64,000 bases of DNA from contig NC_090442.1 of NCBI RefSeq assembly GCF_031143425.1, forward strand, positions 423,787,776-423,851,775, in the 5' to 3' direction. Below the pieces are notes generated by a model that was given only the letters and a program-made list of their open reading frames with translations, ran no database searches and was not told the origin of the DNA. A program made the translations under genes and the position numbers. Positions 29,985 through 41,523 of the stretch are shown here, piece by piece. This stretch comes from Pleurodeles waltl. Taxonomy: Eukaryota > Chordata > Amphibia > Caudata > Salamandridae. Within the stretch, counting starts at the first letter, position 1; every line of letters begins with the position of its first letter.

Positions 29985-31828
29985 AACTTTCTTTGGACCA
30001 GTAACCCCCCCCAGTTGAGATTTACAACAGCCATGGGGTGGCTAAGTGTGTTGTTGTGAGCATTGGTTACTTGGTACTGGTGACCAAGTAGGTGTTGTTC
30101 AGGGTGGACCAGTTTCTCTATGACCATAGTCACACTGGCACCAGTGTCCCTGTAGGCCTGAACCTCAACACCATTTATTAGGGGTAGCTGCTTGTACTTA
30201 TCCATATTAAGGGGACAAGCAACTAAGGTGGCTAAATCAATAGCCCCCTCAGAGACTAACACAGCCTCTGTGGCCTCCCTAACAAGGCCAACCCCAACTA
30301 AGTTACCAATAGTGAGCCCAGCTACTCCCTTGGATTGGCTATTAGTAGGTTTGCTCCCACCACCACTGCTATTAGTAGGGACACTAGGTGTAGCAGTAGG
30401 GGTTGTAGTGGTAGGAGGCTTGGTGCCTTTCTTTGGACAACTGGGATCTGTTGTCCAATGGCCTTTTATTTTACATAAATAGCACCATGGTTTCTTTTCC
30501 TTGTTTTGATTAGAAGAGGATTTGGGCCCACCACCCCCACCAGAGTGTTTTTGTGGGCCTGATGAAGACTCATTTTTAGATTTGTCCCCACCCTTGTCAG
30601 TAGACTTACCTTCCTTCTTCTTGTTGCCATCTTTGTCACCCCCTGTATGAACTTTTCTGTTCACCCTTGTTCTGACCCATTTGTCTGTCTTCTTTCCCAA
30701 TTCTTGGGGAGAGGTAAGATCAGAGTCCACCAAGTACTGGTGCAACAAATCAGACACACAATTATTAAGAATATGCTCTCTCAGGATCAGGTTATACAGG
30801 CTGTCATAATCAGTAACTTTGCTGCCATGTAACCACCCCTCCAAGGCCTTCACTGAATGGTCAATGAAATCAACCCAGTCTTGTGAAGACTCCTTTTTGG
30901 TCTCTCTGAACTTTATCCTGTATTGTTCAGTGGTTAAGCCATAACCGTCCAGGAGTGCATTCTTAAGAACTTTGTAATCATTAGCTTCATTTTCTTTTAC
31001 AGTAAGGAGCCTATCCCTACCTTTTCCACTAAATGATAGCCATAGGATAGCAGCCCACTGCCTTTGAGGGACATCCTGTACAGCACAGGCCCTCTCAAGT
31101 GCAGCAAACCACTTGTTAATGTCATCCCCCTCCTTATAAGGGGGAACTATCTTGTGCAGATTCCTGGAATCATGCTCTTTTGCAGGATGACTATGGGGAA
31201 TACTGCTGCTGCCACCATGGGTTTCTAAACCCAGTTTCTGTCTCTCCTTCTCTACTTCTAAAGTCTGTCTATCCAAATCCAGCTGTTGCTTCTTGAGCTT
31301 CAGTCTGGTTTGTTCCACTCTCAATCTATTGAGCTCCCTTTCTAACAATCTGTCATCAGGGTGGGTGGGAGGGACATGCCTTGAAACAGAAGTATGGTGA
31401 GAATGGACAGAAGGAGACCTGTCCCTTACAGAGGCCACCCTAACAGCTTGGCTAACAGAAACATCACTACCAGTATGGTGAGAATAAATGCTTTTGCTAT
31501 GATGTGAGACAACACTATTTGTATGGTGTGACTCCACATCATTACCAACTATGCTAGACTGTCTAGTAATGGGCAGGCTAGGAAGTTTCTTTCCTGAATC
31601 TTTTCCTGGGGGAGTCCCTGGATCAGATTGGGAACCATTAGCTACTTTTTCAACAGATGGGGCACTTCTTGCCTTATCTTGTTCTTTAAGCATGTTAAGT
31701 AACAATTCCAAGGAAGGATTCTTCCCTACACTCAAACCTCTCTCTATGCAGAGACTCCTTGCTCCTTTCCAGCTAAGGTGATCATATGCAAGTTTGGACA
31801 GATCAACATTTTGGCCTGTGCCAGACAT
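29978..31828 (-). CDS. gag: Gmr1-like gag with N-terminal half of protease
   Basis: A 616-codon frame starting MSGTGQNVD. In order: a SAP-like helical motif (residues about 10-48); His-pair repeats (SHHTNSVVSHHS, YSHHTGSD, VHSHHTS; about 95-155); a coiled coil (LLERELNRLRVEQTRLKLKK; about 160-205); a capsid-like helical domain (about 230-400); a Lys/Ser/Gly-rich basic linker; one zinc knuckle CYLCKIKGHWTTDPSC (from 449), spaced CX2CX4HX6C instead of the usual CX4C ending; and the protease active site DTGAS at 561. It packages the RNA. The frame stops about 50 residues after DTGAS because of a G8 run (30005-30012); the protease continues in the pol frame. A programmed shift is possible, but a one-base indel is more likely because the break falls inside the protease fold. 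Confidence 0.87.
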   Translation of the reverse strand: MSGTGQNVDLSKLAYDHLSWKGARSLCIERGLSVGKNPSLELLLNMLKEQDKARSAPSVEKVANGSQSDPGTPPGKDSGKKLPSLPITRQSSIVGNDVESHHTNSVVSHHSKSIYSHHTGSDVSVSQAVRVASVRDRSPSVHSHHTSVSRHVPPTHPDDRLLERELNRLRVEQTRLKLKKQQLDLDRQTLEVEKERQKLGLETHGGSSSIPHSHPAKEHDSRNLHKIVPPYKEGDDINKWFAALERACAVQDVPQRQWAAILWLSFSGKGRDRLLTVKENEANDYKVLKNALLDGYGLTTEQYRIKFRETKKESSQDWVDFIDHSVKALEGWLHGSKVTDYDSLYNLILREHILNNCVSDLLHQYLVDSDLTSPQELGKKTDKWVRTRVNRKVHTGGDKDGNKKKEGKSTDKGGDKSKNESSSGPQKHSGGGGGPKSSSNQNKEKKPWCYLCKIKGHWTTDPSCPKKGTKPPTTTTPTATPSVPTNSSGGGSKPTNSQSKGVAGLTIGNLVGVGLVREATEAVLVSEGAIDLATLVACPLNMDKYKQLPLINGVEVQAYRDTGASVTMVIEKLVHPEQHLLGHQYQVTNAHNNTLSHPMAVVNLNWGGLLVQRKLW

Positions 31829-32101
31829 TTTTAGAGAGAGTTAAAGTGATAGTAAAAGATAAAAAGTTTGTCAGAGCTTTTAGAAAGACAGAGAAAAAAA
31901 AACTTTTTAAACTTTTTAGAACTTTTTAGAAAGTTAGAAGTACTTTTCAGCACTTAGAAAAGAGTGAAAAGAGGAAATGCAAAACTTTTTGGCTACGTGT
32001 ATATAAACTGACCTTGTTTTGTATATTTTTCTCTTATGAAAAGTACAATGACAAGAGTGGTAAGTAGTCTCAAAGCACTTATCCCACCGCTGCACAACCA
32101 A
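31829..32101 (-). other. 5' leader and putative primer-binding site of Gmr1-like element
   Basis: Just inside the 5' LTR the minus strand reads T, then TGGTTGTGCAGCGGTGGGA, at the primer-binding position and similar to the site in the non-autonomous element at 10163. The remaining leader is A/T-rich with repeated AAAAAGTTT-type phrases and leads into the gag ATG at 31828. Confidence 0.6.
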
Positions 32102-35093
32102 TGTAGGAGGCTGGACTGGCTTGTAGTGAGTACCAAGGGGTACTTGCACCTTGCACCAGGCCCAGTTATCCCTTATTAGTGTATAGGGTGTCTAGCAGCT
32201 TAGGCTGATAGATAATGGTAGCTTAGCAGAGCAGCTTAGGCTGAACTAGGAGACGTGTGAAGCTACTACAGTACCACCTAGTGTCATATGCACAATATCA
32301 TAAGAAAACACAATACACAGTTATACTAAAAATAAAGGTACTTTATTTTTTATGACAATATGCCAAAGTATCTTAGAGTGTACCCTCAGTGAGAGGATAG
32401 GAAATATACACAAGATATATATACACAATAGCAAAAATATGCAGTATAGTCTTAGAAAACAGTGCAAACAATGTATAGTTACAATAGGATGCAATGGGGA
32501 AACATAGGGATAGGGGCAACACAAACCATATACTCCAAAAGTGGAATGCGAACCACGAATGGACCCCAAACCTATGTGACCTTGTAGAGGGTCGCTGGGA
32601 CTATTAGAAAATAGTGAGAGTTAGAAAAATAACCCTCCCCAAGACCCTGAAAAGTGAGTGCAAAGTGCACTAAAGTTCCCCTAAGGACAAAGAAGTCGTG
32701 TTAGAGGAATAATGCAGGAAAGACACAAACCAACAATGCAACAACTGTGGATTTCCAATCTAGGGTACCTGTGGAACAAGGGGACCAAGTCCAAAAGTCA
32801 CAATCAAGTCGGAGATGGGCATATGCCCAGGAAATGCCAGCTGTGGGTGCAAAGAAGCTTCGACTGGACAGAAGAAGCTGAGGTTTCTGCAGGAACGAAA
32901 AGGGCTAGAGACTTCCCCTTTGGTGGACGGATCCCTCTTGCCGTGGAGAGTTGTGCAGAAGTGTTTTCCCGCCGAAAGAACGCCAACAAGCCTTGCTAGC
33001 TGCAAATCGTGCGGTTAGCGTTTTTGGACGCTGCTGTGGCCCTGGAGGGACCAGGAGGTCGCAAATTGGACCAGGAGAGAGAGGGGACGTCAAGCAAGAC
33101 AAGAAGCCCTCTCAGCAGCAGGTAGCACCCGGAGAAGTGCCAGAAACAGGCACTACAAGGATGCGTGAAACAGTGCTCACCCAAAGTTACACAAAGGAGT
33201 CCCACGTCGCCGGAGACCAACTTAGAAAGTCGTGCAATGCAGGTTAGAGTGCCGTGGACCCAGGCTTGGCTGTGCACAAAGGATTTCCGCCGGAAGTGCA
33301 CAGGGGCCGGAGTAGCTGCAAAAGTCACGGTTCCCAGCAATGCAGCCCAGCGAGGTGAGGCAAGGACTTACCTCCACCAAACTTGGACTGAAGAGTCACT
33401 GGACTGTGGGGGTCACTTGGACAGAGTCGCTGGATTCGAGGGACCTCGCTCGTCGTGCTGAGAGGAGACCCAAGAGACCGGTAATGCAGCTTTTTGGTGC
33501 CTGCGGTTGCAGGGGGAAGATTCCGTCGACCCACGGGAGATTTCTTCGGAGCTTCTGGTGCAGAGAGGAGGCAGACTACCCCCACAGCATGCACAAGCAG
33601 GAAAACAGTCGAGAAGGCGGCAGGATCAGCGTTACAGAGTTGCAGTAGTCGTCTTTGCTACTATGTTGCAGGTTTGCAGGCTTCCAGCGCGGTCAGCAGT
33701 CGATTCCTTGGCAGAAGGTGAAGAGAGAGATGCAGAGGAACTCGGATGAGCTCTTGCATTCGTTATCTAAAGTTTCCCCATAGACAGAGACCCTAAATAG
33801 CCAGAAAAGAGGGTTTGGCTACCTAGGAGAGAGGATAGGCTACTAACACCTGAAGGAGCCTATCAGAAGGAGTCTCTGACGTCACCTGGTGGCACTGGCC
33901 ACTCAGAGCAGTCCAGTGTGCCAGCAGCACCTCTGTTTCCAAGATGGCAGAGGTCTGGAGCACACTGGAGGAGCTCTGGACACCTCCCAGGGGAGGTGCA
34001 GGTCAGGGGAGTGGTCACTCCCCTTTCCTTTGTCCAGTTTCGCGCCAGAGCAGGGCTAAGGGGTCCCCTGAACCGGTGTAGACTGGCTTATGCAGAATTG
34101 GGCACATTTGTGCCCAACAAAGCATTTCCAGAGGCTGGGGGAGGCTACTCCTCCCCTGCCTTCACACCATTTTCCAAAGGGAGAGGGTGTAACACCCTCT
34201 CTCAGAGGAAGTCCTTTGTTCTGCCATCCTGGGCCAGGCCTGGCTGGACCCCAGGAGGGCAGATGCCTGTCTGAGGGGTTGGCAGCAGCTGCAGTGAAAC
34301 CCCAGGAAGGGCAGTTTGGCAGTACCAGGGTCTGTGCTACAGACCCCTGGGATCATGGGATTGTGCCAACTATGCCAGGATGGCATAGAGAGGGCAATTC
34401 CATGATCATAGACATGTTACATGGCCATATTCGGAGTTACCATTGTGAAGCTACATATAGGTAGTGACCTATATGTAGTGCACGCGTGTAATGGTGTCCC
34501 CGCACTCACAAAGTTCAGGGAATTGGCTCTGAACAATGTGGGGGCACCTTGGCTAGTGCCAGGGTGCCCTCACACTAAGTAACTTTGCACCTAACCTTTA
34601 CCAGGTAAAGGTTAGACATATAGGTGACTTATAAGTTACTTAAGTGCAGTGTAAAATGGCTGTGAAATAACGTGGACGTTATTTCACTCAGGCTGCAGTG
34701 GCAGGCCTGTGTAAGAATTGTCAGAGCTCCCTATGGGTGGCAAAAGAAATGCTGCAGCCCATAGGGATCTCCTGGAGCCCCAATACCCTGGGTACCTCAG
34801 TACCATATACTAGGGAATTATAAGGGTGTTCCAGTAAGCCAATGTAAATTGGTAAAAATGGTCACTAGCCTGTTAGTGACAATTTGGAAAGAAATGAGAG
34901 AGCATAACCACTGAGGTTCTGATTAGCAGAGCCTCAGTGAGACAGTTAGTCACTACACAGGTAACACATTCAGGCACACTTATGAGCACTGGGGCCCTGG
35001 GTTACCAGGGTCCCAGTGACACATACAACTAAAACAACATATATACAGTGAAAAATGGGGGTAACATGCCAGGCAAGATGGTACTTTCCTACA
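32102..35093 (-). repeat. LTR, right copy (5' LTR in element sense)
   Basis: 2992 bp, TG...CA, followed by the GTGCC duplication. It retains the AAAATAAAGG...TTTATTTTT segment (32328-32351) missing from the other LTR, which gives an AATAAA on both strands. Confidence 0.93.
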
Positions 35094-36100
35094 GTGCCTT
35101 AGAATAGAGTGGAGTAAAGTGACATGGAGAGGAATAAAGGGAGTTGTGTAGAACATTGTAGAGTGGAGTAGTGGTGTAGAGTGGAATAGAGTAGAGTAGA
35201 GTGCTATAGAGTGAGGTAAAATGTCATAAAGTGGTGTATAGTTTAATGGAGTAGAGCATCATAAGGTGGAGTATCGTAGAGTGTAGTGTCGAAGAGTGGA
35301 CTTTCGTAGAGTGTCCTAGAATGAAGTGGCCTAAAGTATAGTGGTGCATAGTAGACTGAAGTAGGGTGCATTGGTTTAGAGTAAGGTGGTGTTGTGTGCA
35401 TTGACATAGAGTACAGTAGAGTAGAGTGGCATGATGTAGAGTAGAGTGGCGTCAAGCAGATTGTTTCAGAGTATAGTGAAGTGGCGTAGAGTGGAGTGGT
35501 TCAAGGTAGAGTGGAGTGGTGCAGGGTAGAGTGCAGAGTTGTACATTAGACTGGCTTAGTGTCCAGTGGTGTAGAGTAGAGTGGCATAGAATGCAGTGGC
35601 ATGGAGCATAGTGATGCAGAATAGATTAGAGTGGTGTGGAGTGATGCAGAGTGTGATGGCATAGAGTGCAGTAGAGAGGTATAGAGTTGAGTGGAGCAAA
35701 GTAGAGTGCAGTGGCATAGAGCAGAGTGATGCAGAGTGGAGTGGTGCAGAGTGGAGTGGTGCAGAGAGTGTGGTGAGTGGTGTAGAGTACAGTGGTTCAG
35801 AGTATAACAGAGTGGTGTGGAGTGGCATGGAGCACAATGGTGAAGAGTGGCATCCCTTGCAGTAGTGGATAATAGAGAGCTCAGTGGCCGAAAGTTCAAT
35901 CTTGCAGAGTAGAGTGGTGTAGAGTACAGTGGCATGGGGTAAAGTGGCATAGAGTAGAGCAGAGTAGAGTGGCACAAAGTACAGTGGTGCAGCGTAAAAC
36001 AGAGTGGCGTAGAGTGTTGCAGAGTATAGTGGCCTACAGTGCAGTGGTGCAGAGAAGTTAGTATAGAGTGCAGTGGCATAGAGTGCATCTGCCGCAAGCT
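35094..36100. repeat. GAGTG-type degenerate satellite, block 3
   Basis: About 1 kb of units such as AGAGTGGAGTGGTGCAGAGT and GTAGAGTGGCATAGAGT continues the satellite seen at 23645-23828; the Gmr1-like element was inserted into it. Antisense Ser/His/Leu-rich frames are artefacts. Confidence 0.85.
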
Positions 36101-36387
36101 GTTTTTTACTGTTGTAGTCAGGAACTCAGGAATGACACACAAACATATTTGTACAGGAAAATGCAAGAAACAAGTACAGTAAAAAAGGGATAAGGTCAGG
36201 TAAGAACGTTAAGTTAGTGGTAAATGTTACTTAATTACAAAATAGAGTATACATGACCTAACTAGAGTAAGTAAAGAGATTATGGGACTGCTACTTCACC
36301 CCCTGTGACGCTGTAATGTCCTGGGATGTGCTTGGACTAGATACAGTGATGCACAAAGTTCACTTTTAAATTACAGCGAGCACAGAA
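36101..36387. other. Unassigned spacer
   Basis: Short AT-rich stretch without recognisable features. It ends in CAGAA, the left TSD of the solo LTR. Confidence 0.4.
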
Positions 36388-38867
36388 TGTAGGAAGCTGG
36401 CTCTTTATATACTACATCAAAATGAGATATAGGCCCTCATTATAACACTGGCGGTAAAAACCTACCTACCGCTGCAGCGACGGCTGCCAAAAGACCGTCG
36501 CGGCGGCTACCAGCCGTCCGTCATAATTTGACCTCAGCCGGATTTCCACCAGAGGAATGGCGGAAATCCGGCTGTGGCCATGCCGGCGGATGGCAATAAG
36601 GTGGCGCTGCTGCCAGCAGCAGCACCACGCCAGTAGACCGCAGCAGGCCATATTATGAGAATTAATACGGCCTGGAGGTGTTCTGCTGGCGAACGCTGCT
36701 GCTGGCAGCAGTGCCCCGTCTCCTGCCGGAGGACCCCCTGGACACAGGTAAGTGGGTGCTCCGACAGGGGGGGTGGGGCTAGTTGTGCGTGTGTGGGAGG
36801 GTGTATGTCTGTGCGTGCGTGTATGAGGATGTGTGTGGCATTTTGTATGTGTGTGCATGTTTGGGGGTGTGAGTGCATGTATGTTGAGTTGTGTCAATGT
36901 GTGTTTGCGTGTATGTATGTAAGTGTGTGTGGATGTGTGTGTGAATGGATATATGCATGCATGGATGAATATGGGAATGGTTGTGTGTATGCATGTGTGC
37001 ATGTGTGAAGGGAGGGGTGTGTATGAAGGGGGTCTTGTCAAGAAGGGTAGTGGGGGTTAAATTAGGGAGGGTGGGGAAGACCCCTATCAGTGACATGGAA
37101 GGGGCTCCCTGTCACTGATAGTACCTACTGCCATGGTTTTCGTGGTGGTAAGGAAGCCACGAAAACCATGGTGGTAGGTGGGGTCATAATCCCGCAGGCG
37201 GTCAGGTCACAGCCACTGGGCTGGAGATTGCTATTACCAGCCCAGCGGCCGTTACCGCTGTGGTGGTCGGTGTGGTACATTGGCAGCTTGGCTCCAGCCA
37301 AACCGCCAATGTCATAATATGGGGGAAAGTATCGCCAGCCTGTTGCCAGTACTTTCCTCCATATTACCGCTGACCGCCGGAGTCATAATGACCCCCATAG
37401 TGTGCACAGAGTCCAGGGGTTCCCCAGAGGCTTGACAGAGGCAATACTAGATAATAATAATGATCTATTTGTGGTAGTGTGGTCGAGCAGTTAGGTTTAT
37501 CAGAGAGTAGTGTTAAGCATTTGTTTTACACACAGAAGCAATAGAAGAAACACACACTCAATGACTTAACTGCAGACCATTAGGATTTTAATAGGGTTGT
37601 CACCTCAGCAGTTCTTCTTCTTTTCTTGAGGTCGTCAGGAATCTGACTTTCTGGGTTCAGGTAGCCCTTAAATATAAGATTTAGGGGCATTTTTAGAGTT
37701 AGAGTGCAGTAGCCAATGGCTACTGTCTCTGAGGGTGGCTACACCCTCCTGGTGCCCACTCCCTTTGGTGAGGGGGGCACATTCCTATCCCTATTGGCCC
37801 TGATCCTCCAAACCAAGATGGAGGATTCTGCAAGGAGGGGGTCACTTCAGCGGTCAGTCAGTGGTGACTCCTCCTTGTTTTTCCTAATTATCCCTCTGGA
37901 CTTGCCGGCAAAAGTGGGGCTCTGTCCATGGGCTGGGCATCTCCACTAGCTGGAGTGCCCTGGGGCATTGTAACACAAGCCTGAGCCTTTGAGGCTTATC
38001 GCTAGGTGTTACAGTTCCTGCAGAGGGGAGGTGTGAAGCACCTCCACCCAGTGCAGGCTTTGTTTCTGGCCTCAGAGAGCACAAAGGCTCTCACCCCATG
38101 GGGTCAGAAACTCATCTCTCAGTGGCAGGCTGGCACAGACCAGTCAGCCCTGCACAGAAGGATTAGGTAAAATACGGGGGGCATCTCTAAGATGCCCTCT
38201 GTGTGCATTTTTTTAAATAAATCCAACGCTGGCATCAGTGTGGGTTTATTATGCTGAGAAGTTTGTTACCAAACTTCCTAGCATTCAGTGTAGCCATTAT
38301 GGAACTGTGGAGTTTGTTTTGACAAAGTCCCAGACCATGTACTTAATGTGGCCACACTGTACTTACAATGTCTAAGAATGGACTTAGACACTGTAAGGGC
38401 ATATTGCTCATGCAGCTATGCCCTCACCTGTGGTATAGTGCACCCTGCCTTAGGGCTTTATGGCCTGCTAGAGGGGTGACTTACCTATGCCACAGGCAGC
38501 GTTTTGTGTGCATGGCACCCTGAGGGGGATGCCATGTCAACTTTGCCTTTTTCTCCCCACTAATACACACAACCTGCAATGGCAGTGTGCATGTGTTAGG
38601 TGAGGGGTCCCTTAGGGTGGCACAACACATGCTGCAGCCCTTAGTGACCTTCCCTGGTCACAGGGCCCTTGGTACCACTGGTACCTTTTACAAGGGACTT
38701 ATCTGTGTGCCAGGGGTGTCCCAATTGTGAAAACAATGGTACATTTTTTGTGAAAGAAAACTGGTGCTGGGGCCTGGTTAGCAGGGTCCCAGCACACTCC
38801 AGTCAAGTCAGCATCAATATAAGGCAAAAAGTTGGGGGGTAACTGCAACAAGGCCCATTTTCCTACA
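36388..38867 (-). mobile_element. Solo LTR (related to the Gmr1-like LTR family), interrupted by a Harbinger-like element
   Basis: It starts TGTAGGAAGCTGG and ends ATTTTCCTACA, with the 5 bp duplication CAGAA on both sides (36383-36387, 38868-38872). Without the 968 bp due to the nested element it is about 1.5 kb. The ends resemble the LTRs at 23829 and 32102 (TGTAGGAGGCTGG...CTTTCCTACA), which suggests a related family; minus orientation is inferred from this. No internal domain is present, as expected after LTR-LTR recombination. Confidence 0.8.
36432..37396. mobile_element. Harbinger-type non-autonomous element (965 bp)
   Basis: It starts GGCCCTCATTATAAC and ends GTCATAATGACCCCC, similar to the termini of the full Harbinger copies, with the 3 bp duplication ATA (36429-36431, 37397-37399). 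It holds no gene. It is rich in short inverted repeats (for example CCATGGTTTTCGTGG / CCACGAAAACCATGG near 37131-37170) and a TG-rich microsatellite (about 36785-37015). Confidence 0.85.
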
Positions 38868-38872
38868 CAGAA

Positions 38873-41520
38873 CATATACACAACACGAAACCTGGTAAAC
38901 CAGTCCAGAGGAAGTCACAACAATGTTATTTCCCCCCAGCAAATGGAAGCATGGACAATACAAGTCCATGTGGGGTGTAACACAAAACACTGGCATGCAT
39001 ACCATTTTTTTAACTGGCCTTATACCAGTGCAAGATGAAAAATATGCTTTCCAGAAGGAGCCAACAAATGGATTTACTCTCCCCAGTTACTTTTTGGGGA
39101 TCTTGTTAGACAAGGAGAAAAGTGTGAAAAATGAGTTTAATTGGGCATAAAAGAGGAAAACATAATGACTTACAGTTGTACAAGTGCACATGTCTCCCAG
39201 AACTGTTGGCTCTCTGAGGCACTATTGTGTGACTTGATGCAAATGTGCACTCACATGCTTGAGGGAAACAAGAAGAGCATAGCTTCTTTATGTGAATGCC
39301 AATGCTCTTGTTACACGCTTTCATTGTATTATACTCACTCTGTAGTCTGAACAGGGGAGATTGAAGGCTTGGCCAAAACTAGCACCATAGAGAGAGACAG
39401 GGAGAGATGATCATTTCTATAGTGATGCATGAATGAGCGTACATTTATTTGCTGATTAACATACACCGAGGCTGAAAAGAGTGTCTGCGTCTCCATAGCA
39501 AACCGTGATAAGCAGCGATATAACACAAAGCACAAACGCTATGGAGAGAGTTGCAGGCAGGGGGTGTAGGATGGGGAAGAATTAATACCGTGATCACGGC
39601 GACAGCATCAGACCCGCATGGAGTAACTTTAATTAATCTGTGCTTGGTCTCTGCTCCACACAAATCACCGAAAATGACATTTTGCCTGTGATATCCAATG
39701 AAGGAGCCTCTAAAAAAGAGTGACGCTGAAACACACAAATGGTAAGCATGGGCTTACCATTTAATGTATACAAGAGTCTCTTGCAAGCAAGACACATGCA
39801 CTAATGTATGCACTCGCTGGCTCTTCCCTAAAAAGTCACTACATCAACCTCTCTGCTCTAGATAGGGCAAACGGTCTGATGTACTTACACCTACAGCTTC
39901 AAGTCAGTTGGTGTAAGGTTTACGCTGGCAGAGTCAGAAGGTCACCGCTAGCCGACTCTAAATAAAGCAAGTGGACTGTCAGCTTAGCAGAGTACCCTGC
40001 TATGTTTGTGGTGGAGTACCCTGTTTGCAAAAGTCTAAATCAGGCCCTCTGACTTCTCTGTATTACTGGTACACAATCTTAGACTTAGTAGCCCCACACC
40101 AACCACCAATGAAATGGGCAAACTTTAGTCAAATTTAGCTCAGTCTTTGAAAAAGTGAAGGAATCCCAAAAAAAGTAAAAGGACTATAGTAAAAGAATTC
40201 AGCAACAGTTTCTTAAATTCCTTGTAAGAAATCTGCAGTAGGGGGTATCTACCCGCCTCACGTAATAATCATAATCCTTCCTAAGGCAAATCACAAAATT
40301 GTAACTGTAATTGTTAATTGTATTTATATATTGCTTACTAACCCTGACGAGACATTGGTGTGTTTTGTGGCACGTAGCATGCTATTCCAGGACACAAGAT
40401 TAGAGTTAAATATTTAGTAGATTAGTAATATGTATTTTTTTATTTGTGGATTAGTTGTGTCAAGTTTGTGTTTTTGTGTTTTTAGTAGTGTTTGGAGTAG
40501 GAATAGAATTATCGGAATGGATTCGAAAGGTGAAAGTAGTAGTATACTGTTACTGTAAATAGTGGACATGTGTGTCTGCTAGTTGGGTGAGCCAGATCAA
40601 ATATCTAAAACTAACTTATACATACATGTACACACAACACTTAGTGAAAGTTTAGTAGCAGGCATAACCCCTTCTATATATACACCCACATGTATAGAAG
40701 AAGCAATATTTACATGGTCTGATATACACATGTACCTTGTGGTGTAATATACAAATTATTGCTCCCTTATATAAGTGTATCTGCTTATAACTGGAAGCAT
40801 AGTTCAATGTACAATGACAGATGTATAACAGCAACCTTATCTCCATACCATGAGAAGCATAGTTTGCCATGTCTGAGTATACATACACTGTCAGTATATA
40901 TACATTCACATAAATATAGGTTTATCAGGACTCCAAAAATCTACTCGCCACTCGCTATGGCGAGTCAAATTTCATCAGGTCGAGCTATTTTTAGAACCTA
41001 CTCAGACCTACTCGCCCTTTCTCGGGAGTTGACAAAGAGCAGGTGTTCTGTTCAGTCAAAAAGTGAAGGCTCAATAAAGACGCCTCTAAATATTGTTAGC
41101 TTGCGACTTTGGCTCTGTTTTCAGAGACAGAGGTCCAAAATCAGTTTGTCTTCTTACAATTAATTTTCCTTCTGACTGCAGATTCCAGGTGAACTGTCTG
41201 ACCTGCTGTACAAAGAGTGTGAAATCAAAGGCTGTAGGGTGTCAGGTTTCCATTAATACACATTTAAATAACTAAATCAACTGTACAAACATTTCAAAAT
41301 ATATTTCAGTAGTTGTGAAAGCCCATTTTTTGTACTTCTGTGTGAAGAAAAAATATTTTATTAGAATGAAAACAAATCAAAACATTTTACTTGGTTTTGT
41401 GCTAATGATAAATTTGTTTTCTGAAACCCAATTTTCACTGATTATTGTTAAAGCACTATATAGTTTTATCAATAAAGCTGCAAGTTAGTGGGAAGGTTTT
41501 TGGATGTTTCTTGGAAACAT
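38873..41520. other. Unassigned non-coding sequence
   Basis: Mostly AT-rich, no supported gene. A small hairpin-bearing phrase ACTCGCCACTCGCTATGGCG lies near 40950. Near 40430-40500 there is a T/G-rich low-complexity stretch. Nothing else recognised. Confidence 0.4.
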
Positions 41521-41523
41521 ACT

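Larger units (their letters stand above)
23829..35093 (-). mobile_element. Gmr1-like Ty3/gypsy retrotransposon, full length, integrase upstream of reverse transcriptase
   Basis: An 11,265 bp element with long LTRs (23829-26801 and 32102-35093; both start TGTAGGAGGCTGG and end CTTTCCTACA), flanked by the 5 bp duplication GTGCC (23824-23828, 35094-35098). In minus sense the order is LTR, primer-binding-like site, gag, protease, integrase, reverse transcriptase, RNase H, polypurine tract (G8 near 26803), LTR. Most Ty3/gypsy elements have integrase last; integrase before reverse transcriptase is known from Gmr1-type elements of deuterostomes. The LTRs differ by scattered substitutions and a few small indels, suggesting a fairly recent insertion. 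Only two frame breaks were seen, both in homopolymers. Confidence 0.92.

Noticed and set aside
35546..36166. 206-codon minus frame rich in His, Ser, Leu and Thr
   Set aside because: Translation of the GAGTG-type satellite; no domain.
36466..37096. His/Thr-rich frames on the minus strand
   Set aside because: Antisense of a TG-rich microsatellite in a non-autonomous element.
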